64,000 nt of DNA, taken from NCBI GenBank assembly GCA_000495505.1, contig CP006833.1, forward strand, positions 434,001 to 498,000, read 5' to 3'. Source of the stretch: Campylobacter fetus subsp. testudinum 03-427. Lineage in GTDB: Bacteria > Campylobacterota > Campylobacteria > Campylobacterales > Campylobacteraceae. The position numbers and the translations under genes are program-made. Within the stretch, counting starts at the first letter, position 1, and every line of letters begins with the position of its first letter. The notes below the pieces were generated by a model. The model made no database searches. It saw only the letters and a list, made by a program, of their open reading frames with translations, and was not told the origin of the DNA. Below are positions 17,955-26,068 of this stretch, piece after piece.

Positions 17955-19705
17955 TATTCATCTTCCTTTGCATCATCTAAGCTTATACTAGCAGCAGCTG
18001 TTTTTACCTGTTTAGTAGCAGGAGCAGCACTACTCGAAAGTTTGGCTAATACCGCATCTCTCTCACCAAAATACACCAACTGACCGGCATTTAACACGGC
18101 TATTTTATCTACAGCTTGCAACACGTTTAGCTTATGTGTTATTAAAATTATAGTAGCTTTACCTTTCATAGCAAGAAGCGCAGCATATAGTGCTCTTTCT
18201 CCTTCTTCATCTAGACTTGCGTTTGGTTCATCTAGAACTATAATTTTTGGATTTTTGTACAATGCTCTAGCCAAAGCTACTCTTTGTCTTTGACCGCCAC
18301 TCAAACTCATACCGCCTAATCCTATTTTCGTATCATAACCATCAGGAAGTCTTAGTATCATATCATGTACATTTGCACTCTTAGCCGCTTCTACTACAGC
18401 AGTGCTATCAAGCTCGCCAAATCTCGCTATATTTTCAGCTATAGTTCCTTCAAACAACTCTACATCTTGTGGCAAATAACCAACAAATCCTCCAAGCGCA
18501 TCACTATAATACTGATTTATATCCGCAGAATCTACTCTTACTACTCCATGTGCCACCGGCCAAATTCCAAGCATAGCTCTAGCTAATGAGCTTTTACCTG
18601 CTGCACTAGGTCCTATTATGGCGCACATATCTCCTGCATCTAGTGTAAAACTTACTCCGATAAGACTTGGCTGTTTTGCACTTGGCGGAATCAAACTAAT
18701 AGCCTCACATGCTATATCTCCTCTAGGATCAGGCAAACTTAGCTTATCTTTTTCAACAGGAAAATCATGCAAGAACTTATCAAGTCTTTCATAACTCTCT
18801 TTTGTATTTTTATAGCTTTTCCAGCTAGCTATAAGTATATCAAGCGGTGCTAAAGCCCTACCTAGTAGTATCGAGCCAGCTATCATCATTCCTGGGCTTA
18901 CTTCCATTTTTAATACCAAATACGCACCAAGTCCTAGCATCATAGATTGAGACGTTACTCTAATAGCTTTTGATACGTTCGTATATATTCCTGCTTTTAT
19001 ACTTGCTTCTGAATGTGCGTTTAAAAAAGTGTGGTGTTTGTTTTTCCATATTTTTTTAAGATTATTATTCATACCCATAGCATTTATAACTTCTGAATTT
19101 CTTAAATTCATATCTATAAGGCGCATCTCATTTTTATATGTGTCGTTTGACTTTTTAAGTCCGTCTTTAGTAGCTTTTTCATTTAGTAAAGCTACTCCAA
19201 AAAGTATTATAGCAGCAGCTATAGCAAACCATCCATACCATGGATGAAATACAAATAAAATAGCTATATACACAGGCATCCAAGGAGCGTCCAAAAATGC
19301 GAATATCCCGTTTGTGCTCATATACTGTTTTATAGCATTTAGATCGCCCATAGCTTGAGAAGTTACTCTACCAGGAACTCTGCTTGCTAGTTTAAATATA
19401 GCATCATATATTCTATCTGTTAAATTTAAATCTATTTGATTTCCAAATACTATTAGTATCTTAGATCTAAGTATTTCAAATATCGCCATTGTAATAAACA
19501 AAAATAGTACGATAAGTGTTAAAAAAAACAGCGTACTTTCACTCCTGCTAGTTACTACTCTATCATATAATTGAAGCATATATAAAGGAGGTGTAAGCAT
19601 AAGCAAATTTACAAAAAAACTAAAAACCGCAGCATAAATGATACAATTTTTAGACTTTTTTATAGTCTCTTTTAATTCGCTTATTTTTGGCTCATTTGCT
19701 CTCAT
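17954..19705 (-). CDS. sapD: SapD, type I secretion ABC ATPase/permease (PrtD family)
   Basis: 583 residues. The transmembrane domain occupies residues 1-300 with helices near 24-45, 61-80, 134-155 and 160-180. The nucleotide-binding domain has Walker A GPSAAGKSS (about 364-372), signature LSGGQRQR (about 465) and Walker B IIVLDEPNASLDEEG. No C39 peptidase domain, as expected for exporters of RTX-type proteins with uncleaved C-terminal signals. A low-complexity tail (SSSAAPATKQVK...) follows the ATPase. Overlaps sapC by 14 bp. Confidence 0.94.
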   Translation of the reverse strand: MRANEPKISELKETIKKSKNCIIYAAVFSFFVNLLMLTPPLYMLQLYDRVVTSRSESTLFFLTLIVLFLFITMAIFEILRSKILIVFGNQIDLNLTDRIYDAIFKLASRVPGRVTSQAMGDLNAIKQYMSTNGIFAFLDAPWMPVYIAILFVFHPWYGWFAIAAAIILFGVALLNEKATKDGLKKSNDTYKNEMRLIDMNLRNSEVINAMGMNNNLKKIWKNKHHTFLNAHSEASIKAGIYTNVSKAIRVTSQSMMLGLGAYLVLKMEVSPGMMIAGSILLGRALAPLDILIASWKSYKNTKESYERLDKFLHDFPVEKDKLSLPDPRGDIACEAISLIPPSAKQPSLIGVSFTLDAGDMCAIIGPSAAGKSSLARAMLGIWPVAHGVVRVDSADINQYYSDALGGFVGYLPQDVELFEGTIAENIARFGELDSTAVVEAAKSANVHDMILRLPDGYDTKIGLGGMSLSGGQRQRVALARALYKNPKIIVLDEPNASLDEEGERALYAALLAMKGKATIILITHKLNVLQAVDKIAVLNAGQLVYFGERDAVLAKLSSSAAPATKQVKTAAASISLDDAKEDE

Positions 19706-20834
19706 TTTGCACTATCCTACTTGCTAGATTTTCTAAATTTGAAAGACTTCTTAGATGAGTATATATAAGTTCCATATATCCGCGTCTTACGAAATCCGCC
19801 AAAGTAGCGTCGTCAAGCTCGTTTAGCTTTTTCTTGCTTACTACGGAAAATCCTTTTATAAGAGTATGTTTTTTACCATTTATATTTACGCTTAGCTCTT
19901 TATTTACAAGAATTCCAGACTTTTTTATCTCTTGCATAGCTATTTTTGTTTTTTGCTGTTCGATATTATAATTTTGCATAGCTTTTATAAGATTTTCCAT
20001 AAATTCAGTCGGCTTTTCATTCTCAAATAGTTTTACGCCTTCTCCTTTTAGCTGTTCTGCTTGCGTATCTATGCACAGCACTCCTTTTCCTTCTATATCT
20101 ACAAGAAAAAATGGATAATTTTGCACATTTGCAGGCACATATCCTTTATAATCTTCATTTATTATAAGATTTTCGTTTTTACCTAGCATAACTATCAGTT
20201 TTGGTACAACATCATTCGTAAAAACTATACTAAAGTTATGTTCGCATTGTCCTGCTTCACCTGCTACTATCTCGCTAAATGCACTGTTTGGAACAGTATC
20301 TTTATGATACATTAACTCACTATGTTTTTTTGTATCTATCGCTTCTATTTTCATTACATTCCTTTTTCTGAATTTTTCGATCTCTATCTTTTTATCAAGA
20401 CTTAGCTCTTTATTAACCGTCTTTCTAAAGACAACGCCACTATTTTTAGCTATATAAGCCAAAATCGGATCTATATCGTCAGCAAAAACTTGAGTTACTT
20501 CATATCTCCTTATTTCTCTACTATTTTGACTGTTATTTTGAGAGTAATTTTCTAAATTTGACTTTTTATCAACATTTTTTGCATTATAGTTATTACGCTT
20601 TCTTATAAAAGAACTATTAACTATCTGCATAAATTTAGATAAGTTTTCACATTCTAAAAATATAAAAACCTCATTATTACTCAGTACATATCCATATAGT
20701 TGCACATCATATTTATGCGCTACTATATGCAATACATCTTCATATAACGACTTTTCATCTAAATTTTGGAAAAAATCACCTTTTTGTCTTACCGCAACTT
20801 TTCCAGAATCTATAAGCCTTAGTTTTCTACCCAA
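19692..20834 (-). CDS. sapC: SapC, S-layer secretion-associated protein with a transposase-like N-terminus
   Basis: 380 residues. Residues from about 170 to the end match the SapC family: a YVPANVQNYPFFLVDIEG-like core, VLCIDTQ, a G-rich loop and a C-terminal ADFVRRGYMELIYTHLRSLSNLENL helix. The first 110 residues do not belong to that family. They read EDVLHIVAHKYDVQLYGYVL-SNNEVFIFLE-LSKFMQIVNSSFIRKRN, which resembles the REP-associated/IS200-like transposase fold with the HxH motif replaced (NEVF for NHVH). First gene of the sapCDEF operon; cytoplasmic by appearance. Its exact role in S-layer export is not known to me. Confidence 0.88.
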   Translation of the reverse strand: MGRKLRLIDSGKVAVRQKGDFFQNLDEKSLYEDVLHIVAHKYDVQLYGYVLSNNEVFIFLECENLSKFMQIVNSSFIRKRNNYNAKNVDKKSNLENYSQNNSQNSREIRRYEVTQVFADDIDPILAYIAKNSGVVFRKTVNKELSLDKKIEIEKFRKRNVMKIEAIDTKKHSELMYHKDTVPNSAFSEIVAGEAGQCEHNFSIVFTNDVVPKLIVMLGKNENLIINEDYKGYVPANVQNYPFFLVDIEGKGVLCIDTQAEQLKGEGVKLFENEKPTEFMENLIKAMQNYNIEQQKTKIAMQEIKKSGILVNKELSVNINGKKHTLIKGFSVVSKKKLNELDDATLADFVRRGYMELIYTHLRSLSNLENLASRIVQNESK

Positions 20835-20943
20835 AATCCTTACTCCGTGATTGATTTACTTCTTAACTTTTCAATGATTTTATCATCATATGATCACTTT
20901 TTATATAATTTCTATATCTATATAGTTATAAAAAGCAATTAAA

Positions 20944-20987
20944 ATTATAAGTTTGTAAGCAAAAAGTAATAATTTGCTAAAATTATA
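20944..20987 (-). promoter_or_regulatory. Candidate sapC promoter region
   Basis: Two TATAAT hexamers read on the - strand at 20987-20982 and 20949-20944, 110-150 bp upstream of the sapC start. Neither has a clear extended -10, and AT-rich DNA makes chance matches likely. The rest of 20835-21175 shows no gene. Confidence 0.3.
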
Positions 20988-21175
20988 TTACGATCTGCCA
21001 CAAAAACTATTTTTTCCCGCCAAAAAACGCATTTTACTACATATATACTTAAGCATAACTGAAAAAGTGCCAGACTAAATGCAAAAATTTAATTTTTTTT
21101 CAAAAAATCACATATAGAAATTGATTTTTTAACAATTTTAAAAAGCGAAATGTGCATAATTTAAATGAATTAAAT

Positions 21176-21228
21176 TTGAATTTTATAAAAAATTATGTTA
21201 TAATTCGCGCAGTATTTGCAAAAATACT
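21176..21228 (+). promoter_or_regulatory. sapA promoter and 5'-UTR hairpin
   Basis: TTGAAT (21176-21181), 17 bp, then TATAAT (21199-21204) with an upstream TG (extended -10). Transcription would start near 21211, giving a leader of about 115 nt, close to the 114-bp distance I recall for the mapped sapA promoter. The predicted RNA begins with AGTATTT-GCAA-AAATACT (21211-21228), a perfect 7-bp stem that could protect the 5' end. All of this lies outside the repeated block, so silent copies lack it. Confidence 0.85.
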
Positions 21229-21251
21229 ATCGATAGTAAGGTAAGCAATCC

Positions 21252-21878
21252 GTATATAGATAACTATAGATATGGTTGGTTGCTTTTGCTGGTGATTTTA
21301 TTTTATTTTATTAAGGAGTCCTTAAATGTTAAACAAAACAGATGTTTCAATGCTTTATATCACTATTATGGGTATGGCAAGTGAGGGTGATGGTAATAAG
21401 TATTGGTTAGATTATGCCAATAGTAATAGTTTAGGAGTTTCAAGTTTAGCTAATATTATGCTTGATAGTCCAGGGGCGGCTAAATTCTTTGGTGATTCTC
21501 TTTTAGCTGGTAATGAGAAAGAGTTTGTTACTAAGATATATAGTATAGCTTTAGGTAGTACTAGTGATGTTGATGGTATTAATTATTGGACTAAGGCTAT
21601 AACTGGTGGTGGAGAATTTACTGATAGTAAGGGTAATGTTATTAATGTTGCTAGTTTAAGCAAGGGTGATTTAATAGGTGCTATGATTGACTCTATGGTT
21701 AATGGTGGTAGTGCTGAGTCTAAGGCTATATTTGAGGCTAAGGCTGCTGCTAGTGATTACTTTGCTGATGCTACTTTGGGTAAGGATATTACTGGATTAG
21801 ATGAGGGTACTACTTCTAAGTTAATTAGTGAGATTACTAGTGCTAGTGATCTTGATAAGGTTAAGGGTGAGATTGATG
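21252..21878 (+). repeat. sap 5' conserved block (627 bp), copy at the expression site
   Basis: Starts 74 bp before the sapA ATG (GTATATAG...) and ends at codon 184 (GAGATTGATG), where class 1 and class 2 homologs diverge. Contains Chi-like GCTGGTGA (21288-21295; E. coli Chi is GCTGGTGG) and TTAAGGAGTCCTTAA, a near palindrome that includes the ribosome-binding site. Shared with seven silent copies, all in the opposite orientation. Confidence 0.93.
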
Positions 21879-24558
21879 GGTTGAAGGAGAGTATAGATGA
21901 GGCTGGTTTAAATAAGATAGCACTTACTACTGAGAATGATACTATTACTGGTACTGAGGGTGGAGATCTTATTAGTGGGGTGGTAAGCTCACTTGCTAGT
22001 GAAAATACTCTTAATGCAGGAGACGTTATTGATGGTGGAGCAGGAAGTGATATATTAAGAGTGGATCTTAAGAGTAACTTTACTGGTTTGGATAGTAATG
22101 GGGTTATTAAGGGTGTGGAGAAGTTATCATTGCTTAATAGCGGACTTATATCAAGAACATTCGACGCTAAAGGTATCAAAGATGTACAAACTTTAGCTTT
22201 AAATAGCGAAAAAGGCATAGAGGTTAAAAACCTTGCAAACATAGCAGATATTGAATTAACAAATCTTCAAGCTGCTAATTTTAATTTAGACACTATATAT
22301 GCAGATAAAGTATTAGACGGTAACGCTGATACTCAAAACCTAAAAGTAAATGGCGTTGGTGCTCAAGGTGCTGGAGTAACAGTTACTGCTGATAAGATAG
22401 AAAATTTAAGTTTAAACGCTACAGGCAAAGATAGTTTCTTAAAAGATATTTCTTCAAAAGACGTATCTGTAAAAGGAAATGGAAACATTACATTACAAGC
22501 TAAAGCAGGAGTAAGTAGTTTAGATGCTAGCGCTTCTAGTGGCAAAGTTAGTGCTGATCTAACAGCTGCTAATGTAAAAACCATTAAAGGCGGAAGCGGA
22601 GATGATAAATTTGTAATAGGTACAAGTGTTGCAAATGTTAGTGTAGATGGTGGCGCTGGAAATGATGAGCTTGAGATAAGCGGTACAGGCACTTTAAAAC
22701 CTACAGTAGCAAATGTAGAAAAAGTTACATTAAACGCAACTGGAGCTCTAACTCTAGCTATGGATAACGCAAAAGACGTAAGCGAGCTAAACATCAAAGG
22801 AGATACAGGTGGAGTAACAGTAGTAAATAGCAACATATCTGCACTTAATTTCCTATCAACTGCTACAGGTGCAGTTGCTAATGTAACGACTGTAGATAGT
22901 GCAAACTTAGCTACTATAAACTACAAAGCAGGTACAGAAGAAGGTGAAGTAAAAGGAAACTTAACAGCCACTAAAGCTACAAATCTTACTGTAAATACAG
23001 ACGCTTTAGCAAACATTACAGACGCAAATGCTATCGTAACAGCAAATGTGGCTACTAGTATGTCATTAAACATCAATGCAACCAAAACAGCTCAAAGTTT
23101 AACATTAAACGCAGCTAAACTAAAAGATCTAGTAGTTACAAACAAATCAGTAGGTGGATTTACTGTAAAGGGAGCTGCAAATAGCTTAGATACATTATCA
23201 AATTTAAACGTAACAACAGATGGCGGATTTAAATTTGATACTATAGATGGATTAGCAGGAGTTAGCACTGTTACTCTAAGTGGTACAAACGATAACTCAG
23301 CAGTCACACTAGGCACTTTAGGTAAAGCAGAAGCTACTCAAGGCATAGCACTAAATGCTAGCGGACTAAAAGCTGGACTAACAGTAGGAAATACATCTAC
23401 TAAAGGCTCTATAAATATCAACCTAAACGCTATGAGTGGAGACGCAACACTAGGCACTGCTGATTCAAAAACAGATAATCTAACCATAAGTGCAAACGGT
23501 GTAGAAGGTAACTTGAAAACAGAAGCTTTAACATCTGCAGCGTCTACTACAGTATCTCTTACAAACGTAAAAGGTGCTTCAACTATAGCTTCTTTAACTG
23601 CAGCTACTGCTAGTTTAGCTATAGAAAACACAGGCAATGTGACTATAACTTCTGCTTCTACTGCCTCAGCAGGTGATTTTAGTATCAATGCAAACAATGC
23701 AAGCGGATTAACAACTAACGCTATAACCGCTGCTAAAGGAGCTATATCTATAAACGCAAATGGTGTTAGCACTATAGTAGTTGGAGCTCTAAGCGCCAAA
23801 TCAGTAACCCTAAACGCAGGAGACGCAAGTACTTCAGTAAAAACAGGTGCTATATCAGCAGAGAGTGTAAATGTAGATCTTTCTAAAGTATTAGGTACTA
23901 CAACAGTAGGTAAAATAACATCTGATAATATAGTATATAAAGCTTCAGAGCTTTCAGCTGATACAGCAGGCAAGATAGAATTAAGCTCAAAAGGCACTAC
24001 TCAAAATTTCAAAGCAGATGTTACTGGTAGTTTAGGTAATGATAAAATAGAATTAACTACCGTAGCTACTACTTCATCAGTAACTCTATCTGGTGATTTA
24101 GGTGTAGGAAATGATATTGTAGAGATAAATAAATCTGCAGCAGTAGAAGCTCTTAAATCAGTAAATTTAAGTGGCTTAACTAATTACGCTACTTCTGAAA
24201 CAAAACTAAAAGCAGCTGCGAGCGATACTCTTACATTTAATGGCGGAAGTGGTAATGATAATGTAGAAGTATCAGGAACTGATATAGCATCTCTTACCAT
24301 AACTGGTGATTTTGGTGAAGGGGGTACAGATAAGCTTACTTTAGGTACATCAGGAACTGCTATAACAGGAGCTAACTCTGCAGTAACTATAGATATCACT
24401 AAAGTAACTAATGTAGATAGTACTGAGATCAACTTTACAAACGGTGCAACAGATATGAGTACTAAAGCTCTTACTATAAATGGTAGTAACTCAAATGATC
24501 AAGTTACTCTTAAACTAGTTGCTGCTACTACTAAGGTTAAGGTAAATGGGGATTTGGG
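21252..24558 (+). repeat. Left arm of a 3,307-bp inverted repeat (two sapA genes tail to tail)
   Basis: Matches 26718-30024 in inverted orientation with equal length. The encoded residues 1-1077 are the same in both genes. Homology ends at GATTTGGG, followed by AGCTGG here and CAACCA in the other copy. The 5' end of homology coincides with the start of the 627-bp block. Confidence 0.88.
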
Positions 24559-25261
24559 AGCTGGAAATGATACGTTTATATTTGAACTAGGCGCTGCTAC
24601 TGCAGCAAACATAACAGATATCGACCTTATAGAACTAAAAGGCGTTGAAGTAGGTCTAAACGGTGGCAATGCAAATACGGCGTTTGATTTTAGCACATAT
24701 ACAGGCTTAACTACGTTTAATGCAACAACAGGCGCGGATAATATTACATTAGGAGATTTAACTAATACTGCAACTATCCGTCTTGGTTCAGGAGATGACA
24801 AGATAACAACAGGCGCACTTGCTGCAAATAAGACTCTTACAATCGACTCTGGAACTGGTAGCGATTATATAAATATAAGCGCGTCTAAAGTTAAGACAGC
24901 AGCTGATGCCAAAGAAATGGTAATTATATCAGACGCGGCTGCAAATCTTAAAGGTGACACTATCAAATTTGGAGCTGCAATAGCAAATGCTGGAAGTATC
25001 ACAGCTAATACTCAATCATGGAATACAGATTTAAAAACTACCTTGAAAGATGCAATTGCTACAGCCGATGCAAATAAGCTTTACGTTGTAAATATTACTG
25101 ATTCGGCTGCTGGAGATAGTAAGGGAACATATTTGTTTTATAACGGAAATGCCGATCAAGCAATCAGCACAGATGATATAATCGTTAAATTATCTGGAGT
25201 ATCAACTACCGATAACCTAACATTTACAGCAGATGCCGGTGGTACATTAACCATAGCTTAA
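21326..25261 (+). CDS. sapA: SapA, the promoter-linked (expressed) S-layer protein, 1311 aa
   Basis: 1311 residues, roughly 130 kDa. Residues 1-184 are the conserved N-terminus with a DUF4214-like region; in C. fetus this end binds LPS. Then come RTX-type calcium motifs (GGAGSD near 238, GGSGDD near 423, GGAGND near 441), a long Ala/Thr/Asn/Val-rich beta body with further GDLGxGND motifs, and a C-terminal type I secretion signal (TYLFYNG...DDIIVKLSG...LTIA). No signal peptide and no cysteine. AAGGAG lies 7 bp before the ATG. The only copy with a promoter and the only intact copy on the + strand. Residues 1-1077 are identical to the homolog at 29950, while the last 234 are unique. Confidence 0.95.
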   Translation: MLNKTDVSMLYITIMGMASEGDGNKYWLDYANSNSLGVSSLANIMLDSPGAAKFFGDSLLAGNEKEFVTKIYSIALGSTSDVDGINYWTKAITGGGEFTDSKGNVINVASLSKGDLIGAMIDSMVNGGSAESKAIFEAKAAASDYFADATLGKDITGLDEGTTSKLISEITSASDLDKVKGEIDGLKESIDEAGLNKIALTTENDTITGTEGGDLISGVVSSLASENTLNAGDVIDGGAGSDILRVDLKSNFTGLDSNGVIKGVEKLSLLNSGLISRTFDAKGIKDVQTLALNSEKGIEVKNLANIADIELTNLQAANFNLDTIYADKVLDGNADTQNLKVNGVGAQGAGVTVTADKIENLSLNATGKDSFLKDISSKDVSVKGNGNITLQAKAGVSSLDASASSGKVSADLTAANVKTIKGGSGDDKFVIGTSVANVSVDGGAGNDELEISGTGTLKPTVANVEKVTLNATGALTLAMDNAKDVSELNIKGDTGGVTVVNSNISALNFLSTATGAVANVTTVDSANLATINYKAGTEEGEVKGNLTATKATNLTVNTDALANITDANAIVTANVATSMSLNINATKTAQSLTLNAAKLKDLVVTNKSVGGFTVKGAANSLDTLSNLNVTTDGGFKFDTIDGLAGVSTVTLSGTNDNSAVTLGTLGKAEATQGIALNASGLKAGLTVGNTSTKGSININLNAMSGDATLGTADSKTDNLTISANGVEGNLKTEALTSAASTTVSLTNVKGASTIASLTAATASLAIENTGNVTITSASTASAGDFSINANNASGLTTNAITAAKGAISINANGVSTIVVGALSAKSVTLNAGDASTSVKTGAISAESVNVDLSKVLGTTTVGKITSDNIVYKASELSADTAGKIELSSKGTTQNFKADVTGSLGNDKIELTTVATTSSVTLSGDLGVGNDIVEINKSAAVEALKSVNLSGLTNYATSETKLKAAASDTLTFNGGSGNDNVEVSGTDIASLTITGDFGEGGTDKLTLGTSGTAITGANSAVTIDITKVTNVDSTEINFTNGATDMSTKALTINGSNSNDQVTLKLVAATTKVKVNGDLGAGNDTFIFELGAATAANITDIDLIELKGVEVGLNGGNANTAFDFSTYTGLTTFNATTGADNITLGDLTNTATIRLGSGDDKITTGALAANKTLTIDSGTGSDYINISASKVKTAADAKEMVIISDAAANLKGDTIKFGAAIANAGSITANTQSWNTDLKTTLKDAIATADANKLYVVNITDSAAGDSKGTYLFYNGNADQAISTDDIIVKLSGVSTTDNLTFTADAGGTLTIA

Positions 25262-25391
25262 GTATTTATTGTAGTTATTGCGACTAAATTTTTGTAGAGT
25301 GTTTAACCCAAACAGTCTGAGTTTGGCTTGGATTGTTTCAAATTTATATAGTCTAACGACGATGATAAATCGCAATGACACATTGACTTTC
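25262..25391. other. Unique spacer after expressed sapA
   Basis: No gene. The part CGCAATGACACATTGACTT (about 25371-25389) also appears, inverted, downstream of the homolog at 48087 (48010-48027), another sign of patchwork 3' ends. Confidence 0.5.
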
Positions 25392-25541
25392 AGACCAAAC
25401 CTTAATAAATAGTAGATAGTTTTTTTGCTAAAAGAAGTCGGGTTTTCCGACTTCTTGATATCTCATTTAATTCTTTTAAATAAATCTTTTAAATTTAAAA
25501 TCAATATTGCATTATAGTATTTCGTTATAGTTATCACAAAT
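25382..25541 (+). repeat. 160-bp 3' flank shared with the homolog at 58671
   Basis: From ATTGACTTTC through GTTATCACA this matches 58331-58490 in inverted orientation, base for base as far as I can read, although the coding sequences before it differ. It includes the 3' box and the AAGAAGTCGG hairpin, and continues 85 bp beyond it. Confidence 0.85.
25392..25456 (+). terminator. sapA 3' cassette end: conserved 3' box plus AAGAAGTCGG hairpin
   Basis: The box (25392-25431) reads AGACCAAACC...TTTTTTTGCTAA in gene direction. The hairpin AAGAAGTCGG-GTTTT-CCGACTTCTT (25432-25456) is a perfect 10-bp stem. No U-run directly follows, so termination may depend on the strong stem or on Rho. Confidence 0.65.
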
Positions 25542-25674
25542 TTACATATTAAACTATATAATAAATTTATAGTTTAATAACAAACTACTAAATATCTAAA
25601 TATAAATCAAGTAGTATAAATTTATAAATATCTATATAAAATACTTATATCTATAAAATAACAGAAATAATAAA

Positions 25675-25992
25675 TCAAATTTAAAAGAATTCAAAGTAGT
25701 TAAATAAGTTAGTCAAATTTAAAAAGATAAAAGAGATAAAAAAGACAAATTTAATCAACGAAAAGTAGTTAAATTTAAAATCAAATTTATAAGTTAAAAA
25801 ATCAAAGTATTAAATTCAATTAGCTAAAAATAGCTAAATCAAATTTAAAAAGATAAAAGAGATAAAAAAGACAAATTTAAAAACAAACTATAGAGTTATT
25901 AAATTTAAAAAGATAAAAAACTATTAAATTTAATCAACAAAAAGTAGTTAAATTTAAAAAAAGCTAAAAGAATTAAATTTAAAAACAATTCA
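25675..25992 (-). repeat. A-rich tail repeats downstream of the homolog at 26069
   Basis: About 320 bp with the same modules as 10975-11518 (AAGATAAAAGAGATAAAAAAG, GTATTAAATTCAATTAGCT, AAACAAACTATAGAGTTATT). No gene. Between 25542 and 25674 lies only AT-rich sequence. Confidence 0.8.
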
Positions 25993-26054
25993 AGGAGCCT
26001 ATTTAAAGGCTCCTCTAGCAAAAAAACTATCTACTATTTATTAAGGTTTGGTCT
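25993..26054 (-). terminator. sapA 3' cassette end: hairpin plus conserved 3' box
   Basis: Hairpin AGGAGCC-loop-GGCTCCT at 25993-26014, box at 26015-26054. On the gene strand the stem is followed by TTGAATTGTTTTT. Confidence 0.75.
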
Positions 26055-26068
26055 GAAACAATGTGCGA

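Larger units (their letters stand above)
15074..21251. other. Invertible 6,178-bp segment carrying the sapA promoter and sapCDEF
   Basis: Unique DNA bounded by two 5' conserved blocks in inverted orientation (14447-15073 on -, 21252-21878 on +). It contains sapF, sapE, sapD, sapC and the only sapA promoter. The size agrees with the 6.2-kb invertible element described for C. fetus. Inversion would reconnect the promoter to the homolog at 14999 and silence the + strand sapA. Boundaries are where the two repeats stop matching. Confidence 0.88.
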
